The notes under the pieces are model-generated. The model made no database searches. It had not been told where the DNA came from and saw nothing but the letters and a program-made list of their open reading frames with translations. Of a DNA stretch of 64,000 nt, positions 1-10,979 are shown one piece after another (within the stretch, counting starts at the first letter, position 1; every line of letters begins with the position of its first letter). The translations under genes and the position numbers were made by a program. Source of the DNA: Loripinus fragilis (Eukaryota; Mollusca; Bivalvia; Lucinida; Lucinidae); assembly GCA_964019695.1 (NCBI GenBank), contig OZ026524.1, positions 62,007,066 through 62,071,065 on the forward strand, read 5' to 3'.

Positions 1-3000
1 ATATTAGACATATACATAAAATGGAGTGAAAAATATATTTCAAATCTTATTTGTATATAGTAAGGAGTTTATGACGTCATAAACACACAAATATGGCGGC
101 TTTCATAAAAAGAAATAATGGAAACTTCAAATGCATATAACTTCTTTATTTCTTGATAGATTTTGATAAAATTTGTAGCAAACTGATTCGATAGACGAAT
201 CCCTTCTTTTAAGGCTCAATTTAGTTATATGGTGAGCGTTTCCCTAGATAATACTAACGCCAAAAGATGAAAACACTTAAAAACGTAAAAATGTGACGTG
301 AACGTAAGAACGAAGATCATGAAACCCGCTCTTCTTCATGATTAGTTACATGGTGTTGACTCCACCAGAATGTGCAAACAAAGAAAGCATCGTATCATGC
401 TGTAATGTCAGTCAAATATTGCTTCAAAACCAGCTATTTGAAAGCAAGGACACACAATTACAAAGAATAAGCATTTAACGTTAAAGCCGTCGAGCTGTGG
501 GCGTTAAAGATAACAGGACATGCTTTGTCCGCAAAAGTTACCTTACACAACCCGTAGAATTGTGTCAGCGGGACGTTACATTGACGTTAGTCAAACTGAA
601 CACAGTATAGATATGCAAATGAAAACAAACTGTATGCATTAAACTTGCTACATGTAACTGTTAACCAAAATTTTACCAATTGGCCATTCTCTCATCAGGA
701 AAATGCGTAAACACTATGGTGCCTTTAAAGTGCAGAATAATGAATTTTTATAATACACATTTTATTGACGTCTAACATTCTAAAGTCATAATTCTTGCAG
801 TCGAATAAATCTCTAGAGGAAAAGAATTTTACCGCATTTAACGCAATATTTAGTCTTGACGTTAATGACGTTAAGCGTTTGAAATCATAACCTAAGGCTG
901 CAAGCTGATCATTTCCTGGATCCCAAATTTATTACAAAGGTTTTGTAAACAACAAACCGGTTTTTGACAGAAAATTTACTTTTATTGACCGTGTTTCACA
1001 GTTTTCTACTGGGGGTCAGGATGATTACACGCATGCTTGCCGACATACTAGTAGAGGAGCCAGTATTCAAAAATGTCAAAAATAAGCATTTAGGTATGCC
1101 CCCTTTTTAGCAGAATTTTAACTTATTTTATCCTTTAGTACATAGTATGGGCAGTATGAAACCAGATATTGCACTCAATTTTAGTCTTGCAAACATACCT
1201 GTAACAGTGTGTTTAATACGTTACCCCTAATTTTCATAAAAAAAATATGTAATTAAGTCTATTTAGGTAGAAGTTGAAATGTTTAAATGAACAAAACATT
1301 TATGCAATCTGTAAGAACATGCTATTCTCTACACATATTGATGTTTTTAAAAGTTGCTTGGGTCCGTTTAAATGTCATTTACGTTACGTTTTCAACTATA
1401 CCCTTAAAATTATTGATATTTTGTTAAAAAAGTTTCATTTGACAAAATTTTCAATATGTGTATAACTTCAGGATAACATTTATTTTAAAGAGCGTTAACT
1501 GACGATTTCAAAACTGCAAACAGATACGTTCTAACATAAATACTTTGTTAGTTATAAGCTGTTTAATTAGATGACCATAGATAAAACTTAATATAAGTTT
1601 AGAACCTCTTTGGTTTGAAAATAAGCATGCAATATTTTCTGTTAGCCTTTAAACACCTTGTTTTAATTGTGTTGATATCGCCGACTTTAGAGTAATACTC
1701 AACAACATTTCTGAGGTAAAATATCATTTTGTTGTTCGATTTTCAATATGTAACGTATAATACAAAGTTGAAGACAAACAAATATTGCTTCATAGCTTAA
1801 ATTATACATCACTGGAAAGTTTATTTCATTAGAAAGGGGGAGGGGCTGTGTTTGATAGGCATAAAAAGAGCATTTGTTCCAAAAGAAGAAGTAATCAGTA
1901 CTAATTAGGAGACTGTGTATATGGTTGTAAATTTTTCTTTTAAGAAATGGTATACTTCTTGACTTAAAAACAAAACACATTGCTTGCTAATTATCTATGT
2001 TATGTTATGCAATTTACAAACTTATAAAATGATAAGTCTGATGCAACATCTCAACTAGGATACATTCCCTTAAGCTTGTTCAGTAAAATTTGCCAAAGAA
2101 ACATATATAACTATAAATAAACAAATCTATATCATGATTATATATTTGTCTCAACCGTTTTCCATTTTCAACTGAGCCTGAAAACCTAAAACAAATTTAT
2201 ATATTTGCACATTATTTCTTTAAATTAAACAAAACAATCAAATAAGTTATTCAGAAGCAGCCAAAGCTTTGTGTCGAATCTGTTCACACTCATCATACTA
2301 TATAAAATAGTAAATGACATATCAATTCTATCAAATCAGATTCATTTATGATAAAATATCTAAGAATTTCTGAAATGATGTGTGGATGTTGGAAACTTTG
2401 TTTGTTGTTGTTCCTTTTGGTTGTGGGAGTTTTGTAACAGGCCTTTGTATTCTAATTTGTTTCTAGTTCAGAAATTATCTTGACAAGGAAGAGAGCTGGT
2501 TGCTTCACTTTTATTATATTGCAGATATCTGTGTTCCATGTCTCTTCCTGAATGTGCAGTGGGTCAGTCAGGAGTCTGTGATTGTGACAATTCCTAGTCA
2601 TGTTCACTTATAGAAAGAAGACATTTGCGGGCAATCTAGACAGCATCACTCCTTTATGAATATATAAAATAAAAAATGCTGTTTACGTTACATTAAATTT
2701 AAGGAAACATAATTAATGTTTGTTATCATTTATTCTTTAAGAGAGTGGCTCTGTTATGCAAATTGTTTAAGTCACATCTATTTATGCATATATCAGAACT
2801 CAGAAGGTGACTTTTAAATTTATTCTAGTTATGAGTTTTAATTACAGCTCATTTTTAACATGGCTTTCATTGTTTGATTAATGAAACTGATAGTGCTTTT
2901 AACTTAACACTACTAATCATTTGTCAAAGCAATGCAAACTTTAAAACTGAATGGGTTATTCAAAATGAATTATTGCCGTTGAAATTGGGGAAATTATCCT

Positions 3001-4236
3001 TTAGGATGGGTTTTACATGGCAAGGCAGTGATCATATCCAAGAAATCTAGATTTCTTCAGTTGCAATTTACGATACCAAATTTACTTTATAAAATTCAAC
3101 AGAGAGAAAATGTTAAAGCCAAGTTTAACTAGGACGCATTAAAATTAACGTTTAAAAGATTATTTACGTTAATCAGATTTTTGATAGGAATAGCAATATC
3201 CTAGAGTAAAAATAGCAGCCATAAGATCAAATTTAGTTTTAGCAATTAGTGCTAATATAGCTGATGTTATGTTATTTCATAATACCATAGCAGTCATTGG
3301 ACCCCATTTTAAACAAACTGTTACAGGAATCCTGTCAGTTGATTCCTTTTATGTGCGTTAAATAATAGATTAGTTGAAAACACATCAGAGTATAGAGGCA
3401 AAAAGGCATACATTAAATTATCTACTGAGCTAATAAAATAATAATTGAATGGACAATAGAGAAGGCACAAATTTAGTATCATTACTTACACAAATAATAG
3501 ATTAACATGTCATGCTAAGAAAGTATGGATACACTTAACAAATAGTATGTATGCATGTTTAATTTGTCTGTCGCTTTTTTTTATCAATCGTCTGCATAAG
3601 AAATTGTATTTCTTTCAATTTGTAAAAGTATCATGATACATCTCAGATATTGATAACATTGTCTCTATTGCCAATTGCACTATATGTAAGTATGATACAG
3701 CATAGCATTTGTTGAGTATACTATCTGAAAGTAATCTTTGAAATTGGCATAAGTATGGATTTTGCTTCTTTTACATGAACTATACATATACCATAAATAT
3801 AGCATCGTTTAACAAGTTGGTACATGTTTTATGGGTATTAATTAGTTAGTTTTAAGGACTGAATGACGGTTGTTATGATTACTTATTGCGAGTGTAAAAA
3901 AATAGTGTCCTGTTGAACAAAACAAACATTAAAGCAGATTCTATCACGTATGCAGATAATCTATTTAGCTAAAAATCAAACGTCTGCAAACATTCTGGAA
4001 TATATGATCAATCAAGTCCAATTCTAGAAAGTTGTTTGCTCAAGGTCCTGTCCTGATTATTGAAGTCTAATAAAATACTAACAATGCAGGGGAGCTTTTC
4101 CAACTTATTAACAGACATATGTCTGTTTCTAAAGTATTAAAATGGTAATTTCGAATAAATGCTGTCCTGTTTCATTGCTTCACAAACGTGTAGAACCAGG
4201 CAACGCAATGATTGAGGTAATGATCTTTATATCTTT
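1..4236. other. AT-rich non-coding stretch
   Basis: I see no gene, repeat family, SINE or transposon end here. The longest open frames (63 codons plus at 1274-1465, 93 codons minus at 1699-1980) have no recognisable domain and the low-complexity composition expected by chance in AT-rich DNA. ACGTTA-type words recur between 470 and 880 but without regular spacing. It may be intergenic or intronic. Confidence 0.6.
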
Positions 4237-5335
4237 GTTATATACGTTACCAACATAAATAATACTTTTTTTCAAAGCGACACAATGTAGATACTAAAAT
4301 ATTACAACCCCAAGGATAGCTAAGGCGGGTGCTAAATCAGAGACAGAAATCATCACGATTTCCACAAACTTTAGTTTTGTTTCATATGACACTGATGAAG
4401 GTATCTTTAATATTTCGCTTCTTTATTTGGACTTCTGCTTGGAATATCTTACATTTTTTAGGGTTTTAAGGTATATTTTGTGCCTTATTGTTTTAAATAA
4501 GGCTGCTGTAGAGAATAACAGTTTATAAATGCATATATATTTGATGGCTTTTACAATGTGTGATGGATTTGACTATGTTACTGCGTGCTTTATATTTATT
4601 CATTGAGCTGTTGACGGTGACAGAAAATGTCTTGTATATGTCATTTAATGCCATTTAATGCAAAAAAAGAAGCAAATACATGGTAGTGGCACATATTTTA
4701 AAGAATCATTAAAGCTTTTTGAAACAATTTAGTTATGAATAATAAATAAGTATCAATTATCATATTTACATGATTCCTAAAACATAAACTTAATGGCATT
4801 TATGTGCTTTATTTACATGTTTTTCCCTTTAAACCAAATATGATTTTGCTGATGTTGCATCTCATTCATATTAAATGTTTAAAAATACAGTAATTCCAAT
4901 CTAATTTTGAGCACTAAGATGGCAGTCGAATCATTTATACCTACTAGCTGTATGAACGCATATACTCAAAACATAGCACAAAAATATTGTTTTAAAAGAA
5001 AGTAACGTATATAACAGAAATTCCAGGTGCCTAAACTAATATTATTATTCTGCAATTAAGCTGCATCTAATTAAAATATCTATCATAACGAAATGTAAGA
5101 AATGATGCAAATGATAAAAACACTATACTAGGAGCTTCCTTATCATTTAATGGTAACGTATTAGACTTGGCTATTGCAAGGTAAGTGCACATGTTCATCA
5201 TAAGCTAACAGACATTTCATGATACATAAAGTAGCTAAGAAAATCATGTACAAAAATCTCCCTCCTCAAGTCTTTTGGCAGCCCATGGCCAAGTAAACTA
5301 TAGTAGTGTATTTGAATGTAAGTAACGTATATAAC
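4237..5335. repeat. Three copies of the 14-mer GTAACGTATATAAC
   Basis: The 14-mer GTAACGTATATAAC occurs at 5002-5015 and 5322-5335, and in inverted orientation at 4237-4250. The sequence between the copies is otherwise unremarkable AT-rich DNA, and the flanks of the three sites do not align. The same word with one change (GTAACATATATAAC) lies at 37453-37466 inside the large element at 34850-39824, so this stretch may be a decayed relative of it. That link is inference; the three exact copies are directly visible. Confidence 0.5.
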
Positions 5336-5984
5336 AATTCCGTAAGCGTAAGTCATTTAAACTTACTGTCAGTTTGGTGTTTTTAATTAAGTTACTGTAA
5401 AGCAATATGCAGATAGTAGGAAATGTGATCTTTCTGGTCTAAATAACTTTTCTTTTCAGTAATGTAGCGAATAGCCTATAACATGAAGTCTGCATGAGGG
5501 TAGCTATGGTTACCACATAAATAAACATCTTTTGCAAGACTTAAAATTTGTGCAATATCTGTTTTCACACTTCTGAAACACCATACTAACTGAGGATATA
5601 GTCTAAAATTCTGCTACTTTCCGGCCACTTTTTTCCAATTTTTGAATCTCTGGCTCCCCTACTATACGTAATCGACGCAGTGGCTTAACCTACTGTAATG
5701 TGACGGATACATGCTGCTTTTATGAAATAACATCATGTACAGAACCGACTTACACTAATTTACATTTTATGTAACAATGAATTGCAGTCTTTATTATCCA
5801 GGGGTCAAGTCCAATGGCAGATCTACTGTTTGTAACTTGGCTTGTCAACATAAGGGCGTGCCTACTTGCTTCTGTAGGTGCCCTTCAGTCTCTGTTAATC
5901 ATCATTATTAAATGTAAAAAAGTAGAGTAGATTTTAAATGGTATATCATGAAGGAATATATTCAAAATCAGACAGCGACTGGAC
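5336..5984. other. Non-coding, no feature seen
   Basis: Nothing beyond ordinary AT-rich sequence is visible, and no open frame is worth reporting. Confidence 0.5.
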
Positions 5985-6135
5985 AACGGCCCATCGTTTC
6001 TTAGAGTATGTCGGACCGACCAGTTGCCGAGTTGCATATGCACCGGAGGGCCGCTGACGGCAACCCATATCGGGCCTCTGTGAAAAACATGTCGGGCCGA
6101 TGGCGGCCCACTGTTGGGTTGCTGACTGGGAGATG
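5985..6135. repeat. GC-rich repeat with GGGCCGATGGCGGCCC hairpin word
   Basis: This GC-rich island contains 'gggccgatggcggcccac' near 6093 and the related 'ggcccatcg' near 5988. The same core, GGGCCGATGnnGGCCC, appears at 13553-13570, 21634-21652, 23465-23475 and 50857-50924, always in repetitive surroundings. No terminal repeats or target duplication could be fixed here. The open frame on the minus strand is a by-product of GC content. Confidence 0.45.
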
Positions 6136-6590
6136 AGAATATAGCATTTCATCAGGGTCATTAACAATTTATTTTGACCAACAACAAAGGCGCATTCGCG
6201 CAGTCTGTAGCGAATGTCGATAGTTAAAGCTTGCTGCATGAAAAATATCAATATTCTAGCTGGTCTCAGAATCTGAACAGACTGGTTTGAGTCTTTTTTT
6301 GGACGGAAACCCCGAAGGTAGTTTCATTGTAGCTAAACAGGAAAGGTAATTATCAATAATACGATCGTAATAAGAATGATGAGTAGTTTCCCTCTGATCA
6401 CATCCGCACATCATGCCAGAGACTTCTGAGCACACAGCTAAGACTCTGATCGGCCTGTGCGGATGGCCAGGCTGATCTGATTCTTCGCTGGGCGTACACT
6501 CATATTGTACGTTTCGTCATGTCAAGGCTCACCCCCTCAACACCACCCAAATGTTTTGACCCATCTTTCACAGATTCTGGTTTTGATGTA

Positions 6591-6851
6591 AAGTAAGACC
6601 TGTCTTAAGCAGCAACTCAAATAGAGACCAATTTTTTTTTTTAAGACCGATTATCGCTCAATCATTGTTAATGTAGGTCAAAAGTATTGCAGAATGCTCC
6701 AAGAGAGCATTCTGCAATACTTTCGACCTTCATTAACCCCCCCAAGAGAGCATTCTGCAATACTTTCGACCTTCATTAAGCTATACCATTTGTCTTTAAG
6801 ACCTTTGTTTTGTCTATTTTTCAGTGGCCGTTTAAGACAGGTTTTACTGTA
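6591..6851. mobile_element. Foldback MITE, copy 1 (ends CTGTCTTAAGC / TTTAAGACAGG)
   Basis: The left end reads 'agtaagacctgtcttaagc' and the right end 'gtttaagacaggttttact', which are imperfect inverted repeats. Inside is a strong hairpin: 'aaagtattgcagaatgctc' at about 6680 is followed after a short loop by its complement, and the right half of that hairpin is duplicated again at 6745-6779. A second, more diverged member lies at 40921-41061 with the same hairpin and the same 'gtttactgta' right end. No transposase is encoded. Open frames here on both strands come from the palindrome. Confidence 0.7.
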
Positions 6852-7664
6852 CAATCGTGTGAAATGTACACAAATGTGAAACCTGTGCAATTTTACAAAG
6901 GAACCATTGACAATATATAACTTTGCTAATAAAACACTATTCTATAAGCATTCTTATAATAGAACTTTTTGCTCTCTGTAAAGACGGTAACTTTAATGTT
7001 CATATCTGGGCGTGGTTAGGCTATTTCATCTGCCAAACAAGGGGAATCAGGTTCTATTTATAATTTGGTGAAGAATTCATAATTTTTTTGGGTCGCGCAA
7101 AAGTGTGTTCATTTCATGAGAATCCGAAACTCACATTTATTGATACTTAAAGCGCATAATCACAAAATGTATGATTTTTATCGTCCACCAAAATATTTGA
7201 AGCCTCACAGACAAACAGTGTGGTCCACAATGTTTGCCTCTACGCTTATGTTAAATAGACATTTTCAGATGCAATTATTTTGCTGGCGTTTGAAGGACTA
7301 AATAATGTGTTTTGCGTCTATACTGAGGTAATGGCACAAGATGATGAGTAACCCTGAATAAAACCACGCCTCATTTTCAGCTTTTACCTATGTCTAAGGT
7401 TGACCAGTCCTAATTACGCATTCATGAGGTGCCGCCTTTACAGTAACCAAAAAGTCATATAATACCTGTGTATAGAGTAAGCATTCTCTGTACGCATTCT
7501 TACCTGTATATAAAGGGCAGGACTTCCGTTTCTCGGTTTTGAAATTATTTACATTTCCTGGAATGGAGGTGAATGCTGCAAATACCATCATATTCTTCTG
7601 TTGTTCCTCTAAGCTGAAATAGATATAACATAGGATAACATAACTTTATTAAGCATTACACATA
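6852..7664. other. Non-coding, no feature seen
   Basis: This is AT-rich sequence with small open frames (61-65 codons) that resemble no family. No inverted or tandem repeats were found. Confidence 0.5.
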
Positions 7665-7760
7665 CAGAACAGAACAGAACATATATTTTATTGACGTAAA
7701 CTGTACAGTTTCTTGTCATACATACATGCAAATAATAACAGATTCATAAATGGCCACAAT
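7665..7760 (-). mobile_element. LINE-like 3' end, minus strand
   Basis: Read on the minus strand, the segment carries an AATAAA signal (complement at 7687-7692) followed by a short (TGTTC)n tail (complement 'agaacagaacagaac', 7665-7680). The same arrangement of AATAAA and (TGTTC)n ends the plus-strand segment at 8674-8793. An AATAAA followed by a short oligonucleotide-repeat tail is typical of the 3' ends of CR1/L2-type non-LTR retrotransposons. Only the end is recognisable; no reverse transcriptase is present. The precise family is not established. Confidence 0.5.
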
Positions 7761-8305
7761 AGATGAATATAGTTTGCATTCAAATTAACAAAGTTAATTA
7801 ATTTCCCCACAAATTTATGCATATGGAAGCATTTCAGATTTATAAAAGGATAAGATATCGTATGAAACCTTTGCTAGACATTTAGTTACAAAAGGTGTCC
7901 CCGCTAGGAGACCTTATTCCCTTATACACATATTAAGAATGAATAAATGTTGGACCCATACTGGTTTAAGATGTTGATCATATGCCTTTATTTCCATAGT
8001 CTACATTTAGGCTAGTTGGGCCAGAATGTAATATTTAAAACAAATAAGAATTAATGTCCGCGTGGTGGGGTATCAAATTTGCCATCTTCACTATTCACGT
8101 ACATGTATCATGTGTTGGTGCTCAAAAGAGACGTCTCGTTGAGACGGAGCTGTTTGAGCACCCACAACATATCTTCTGTGAAGAATAATAAAATCACACT
8201 ATTTTTGATCATGCAGCCTTATTTAGTGGGCTTGCCATCATTATCATTCATAACCTTCTCCACCACTGAAACAAAATACATGTGTATTTGCATACTCTGC
8301 TACAT

Positions 8306-8673
8306 CAGGGCCTTTTCTACCCATCTCTAGGGGCCGAATTTCGGCCCCATTCCCAATCAAAAATAGTCACCTTTTTCCCCAATACCATGTCTGATTTTCC
8401 CAATTAAGAAAAGAATTTTTTTTTTTTTACTTTTTTCAAAGACCACTACTACTTATGAGAAACACTGACCGATATCAGAATGATACTTAAATACTTGTGC
8501 TTAAGTGGTATGCTTGGCATAATACAATCTAAAATAACTTGATTTTGAGGATATATTTTGCTACCCTTGTAATGTTCTATGTCGTTAATTTCTCCCAATA
8601 TTGATGTTAAGTCGATAATTTTTTCCCAATTTTGGCCAGGGGTCTTTTCCCAAAATTGCTGGAAAAGGCCCTG
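8306..8673. mobile_element. MITE with CAGGGCCTTTTC ends
   Basis: The ends CAGGGCCTTTTC and GAAAAGGCCCTG are inverted repeats 368 bp apart. The interior is built from degenerate, phrase-like repeats of 'tttcccaatt', and near the left end there is a small palindrome, 'ggggccgaatttcggcccc'. A related sequence in inverse orientation lies at about 30960-31106. CAGGG-type ends are common in hAT elements, which make 8-bp duplications, but I could not find a convincing target duplication, so the superfamily is unproven. The element sits directly against a LINE-like 3' end. Confidence 0.65.
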
Positions 8674-8793
8674 TATATTTAATTACCTCATCGTCTACTG
8701 CCATGTTTGTACATTGTGTTATTTATGTATTATGTTGTTTATCCTCGTGGCATTCATGCCTTTTGTTTCAATAAAACATCTGTTCTGTTCTAT
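8674..8793 (+). mobile_element. LINE-like 3' end, plus strand
   Basis: The segment ends with AATAAA at 8770-8775 followed by (TGTTC)2 at 8781-8790, the same terminal layout as the minus-strand copy at 7665. It may be the 3' tip of a non-LTR element interrupted by the MITE immediately to its left. No coding part is visible. Confidence 0.5.
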
Positions 8794-9061
8794 ATGGCTA
8801 ACTCGTAAACTATCATCATTATAGCCCGTAAATCGACACAAAGCAAAGTAATTGTCGCTATAAATCAATGCAATCATTGGTCACTGAACTAATAGCTGTC
8901 AATCTTTTCACAGGTAATTTCCCATTAACGCAACAACCAATCAATTCAGAGATATAGCTACAGTAGCTCCTGTACCTGATTGTTGGCTTTTGGAAAAATA
9001 TGAAAAACATGCAGGCAATTTAGCATGTCGATAAAGTCCACCCCTTTTACCATATCCAAAT

Positions 9062-9810
9062 CACACTGGTAAATGAGGGTCTAGATGGGGTATCATGATT
9101 AGTGAATAATGACCCTTTTTTATAATGAATCGTGAATAATGAGCCAAAAAATAAATGAATAGTGAATAATGAGAGCCTAAAAAATAATGAATAATCCTAT
9201 TTTTTTAATGAATTGAAGAAAAAATTAATGAATAGTGAATAATCAGATTTCTTTGCCACCTTTCTTACTTTTAATGAATAATTGGTCTCATTTTAATGAA
9301 TAACCCAAAATTTTAATGAGGTGAATAATGGGCTAAATTTTTAATGAATAGTGAATACCAGACCCTCGTAAATGTATACTTTGCTTTTTTCGTATTTACG
9401 CGTATTGCCGGTACTTCATAGAGCGGATGTGGTAGGTATTTTCATTTTTGTCAGCGTTAATACTATTTAGAAAACATGCCAAATGCCAAAGGGGCTATAG
9501 ACTTCAATCATTTTTAAGTATTCAGTTTGTGCATGCCGATTTATGTAAGGATTTGGGAATAGATTCGAGTACCGATCGAATATCTATCATCCGGATCGGT
9601 ACTCGAATATATTCCTAAATGTTTACATAAATCGCCATGTGCCTGCCGAATACTTAAAAATGATCGAATTCTCTAGTCCCTTTGGCATATGGCATTTTTT
9701 TTTCTATATAGCATGTATAGTATTAACCCCAATATCTACCACATCCGGTCTATGAAGTACCGGCAATACGCGTAAATACCAGCAAATCGACGTATACATT
9801 TACCAGTGTG
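9062..9810. mobile_element. CAC-ended foldback element, copy A, carrying a nested insertion
   Basis: The ends are CACACTGGTAAAT and, inverted, ATTTACCAGTGTG. Apart from a 293-bp insertion at 9075-9367, the element is one long inverted repeat: the arm with 'ttacgcgtattgccggtac' near 9396 is matched by 'gtaccggcaatacgcgtaa' near 9757, and the arms meet near 9590. Flanks 'caaat' (9057-9061) and 'gaaat' (9811-9815) are a plausible 5-bp target duplication with one change. Copy B (42636-42911) has the same ends with a perfect 5-bp duplication. A CAC start with 5-bp duplication is reminiscent of Transib elements, but no transposase links them. Confidence 0.85.
9075..9367. mobile_element. GAGG-ended element with 6-bp TSD, nested copy
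   Basis: The element starts GAGGGTCT and ends AGACCCTC, and is flanked on both sides by GTAAAT (9069-9074 and 9368-9373). The paralogous position in copy B of the host element reads 'actggtaaatgtat' without interruption, so copy B shows the empty site. The interior consists almost wholly of degenerate 'tgaatagtgaataatga' phrases. Elements at 43416-43653 and 45166-45401 share GAGG ends, about 240-290 bp length, a phrase-like interior and 6-bp duplications. Confidence 0.85.
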
Positions 9811-10109
9811 GAAATGACATCGCCTCTCAGTCACATGAGTCAACGGGCCTTAAAAATTTTGAGCGTAAATTGAAAATATTTTCTTACCCATCAGTTTTAA
9901 CATATGTTTTGGGTGCTTTTGAGTACCCACAAATTAAATGTTTCGGTTGAGATATAAGAAAATTATTTCTTAGCTAAAAGTTTTTTTTTAAATATGGCCT
10001 ATTTTCTGAGTGGAAAGGGGATGGTATTTGAGTAGTATACACTGTTCATTCAAGGGAGACATTTTTTTTTTTTATCTTTTTATAGTTCTTGTTTTCAGTA
10101 TCAGATTCA

Positions 10110-10312
10110 GGCCTCCAGATAAGAGTGCATAATGTAAAATTATTTGTCTTATTTCTCAACCAAGACATATACTGTGGGTACTCAAAACAACCGTCTGGCC
10201 TCCAGATAAGAGTGCATAATGTAAAATTATTTGTCTTATTTCTCAGCCAAGACATATACTGTGGGTACTCAAAACAACCGTCTCAATGAGACGGTTCTTT
10301 TGGGCACCCACA
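10110..10312. repeat. 87-bp tandem duplication ending in a hairpin
   Basis: An 87-bp unit beginning 'ggcctccagataagagtgc' is present twice, at 10110-10196 and 10197-10283, nearly identical. The second copy runs into the hairpin 'accgtctcaatgagacggt'. The same unit, single and diverged, lies at 21801-21880, and the hairpin with its flanking 'gagcacc' occurs alone at about 8118-8165 and 13900-13935. Open frames on both strands simply reflect the duplication. Confidence 0.75.
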
Positions 10313-10472
10313 AAACGTGTTTAAATTTGTGAGTAAGGTTTTTTTACACTCAAGCATTTCCTATCTTACCATATGGTATCTGTTTCTACAAGCTAGATTC
10401 CCGACACGACCAAAAGAATGTTCACTGGGACATAAAACATCAAATTAATAAGGCTAGTCATTAGGTGTTACC

Positions 10473-10646
10473 TAGACTGGCTCCAGTCCTTAAAACAATG
10501 TTTCATCAATGTGTCATATCATATACTTGTAGCCAGTCTTACTCTGATGGCTCTGTTTTAACACAGAGCCATCAGAGTTAGACTGGCTACAAGTATATAA
10601 TATAACACATTGATGAAATATTGTTTTAAGGACTGGAGCCAGTCTG
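10473..10646. mobile_element. Foldback MITE with 9-bp TSD, copy 1
   Basis: This 174-bp element is an almost perfect palindrome. It begins 'agactggctccagtcc', ends with the complement, and folds at the centre around 'gatggctctgttttaacac'. It is flanked by perfect 9-bp duplications GGTGTTACC at 10464-10472 and 10647-10655. A second full copy is at 63011-63183, and a solo end is at about 42933-42950. Nine-bp duplications are typical of Mutator-like elements, so a MULE-mobilised MITE is a reasonable guess. No transposase is present. Confidence 0.9.
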
Positions 10647-10740
10647 GGTGTTACCACACGTACTTTGAACAATTGATGCTAACATTGTAAAAGTCTAGAT
10701 CCATGGATCGAGGAGCAAGACTTGGCATCTACACCTTAAT

Positions 10741-10979
10741 TGGGCCTCGTCGCGACAAAACCTGTCTTCGGGGTTTCCGACAAAGTGAGATTCAAACCAG
10801 CCTGCCCAGCTACAGAGACTAGCTAGAAAAATGAAATTTCGCTTGTAGCAAGCTTAGACATGGAACTTTACAAAACGCGAATAACAAAGGCGCTGATCAG
10901 ACTGCGCGGATGCGCAGGCTGGTCTGCGCCTGTGTTGTTCGCAAACCCCCGAAGACAGGTTTTTTCGCGTCGAGGCCCA
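10741..10979. mobile_element. 239-bp MITE TGGGCCTCG, copy 1
   Basis: Terminal inverted repeats begin TGGGCCTCG and extend about 28 bp, including the AACCTGTCTTCGGGG word on both sides. An internal hairpin runs from 'aaggcgctgatcagactgc' (about 10888) to its complement. Full copies are at 12896-13133, 47713-47951 and, inverted, 62319-62555; a core-only fragment is at about 54295-54365. Flanks are AT-rich and the target duplication (2-3 bp, possibly TA) is not resolved across copies. Confidence 0.88.
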
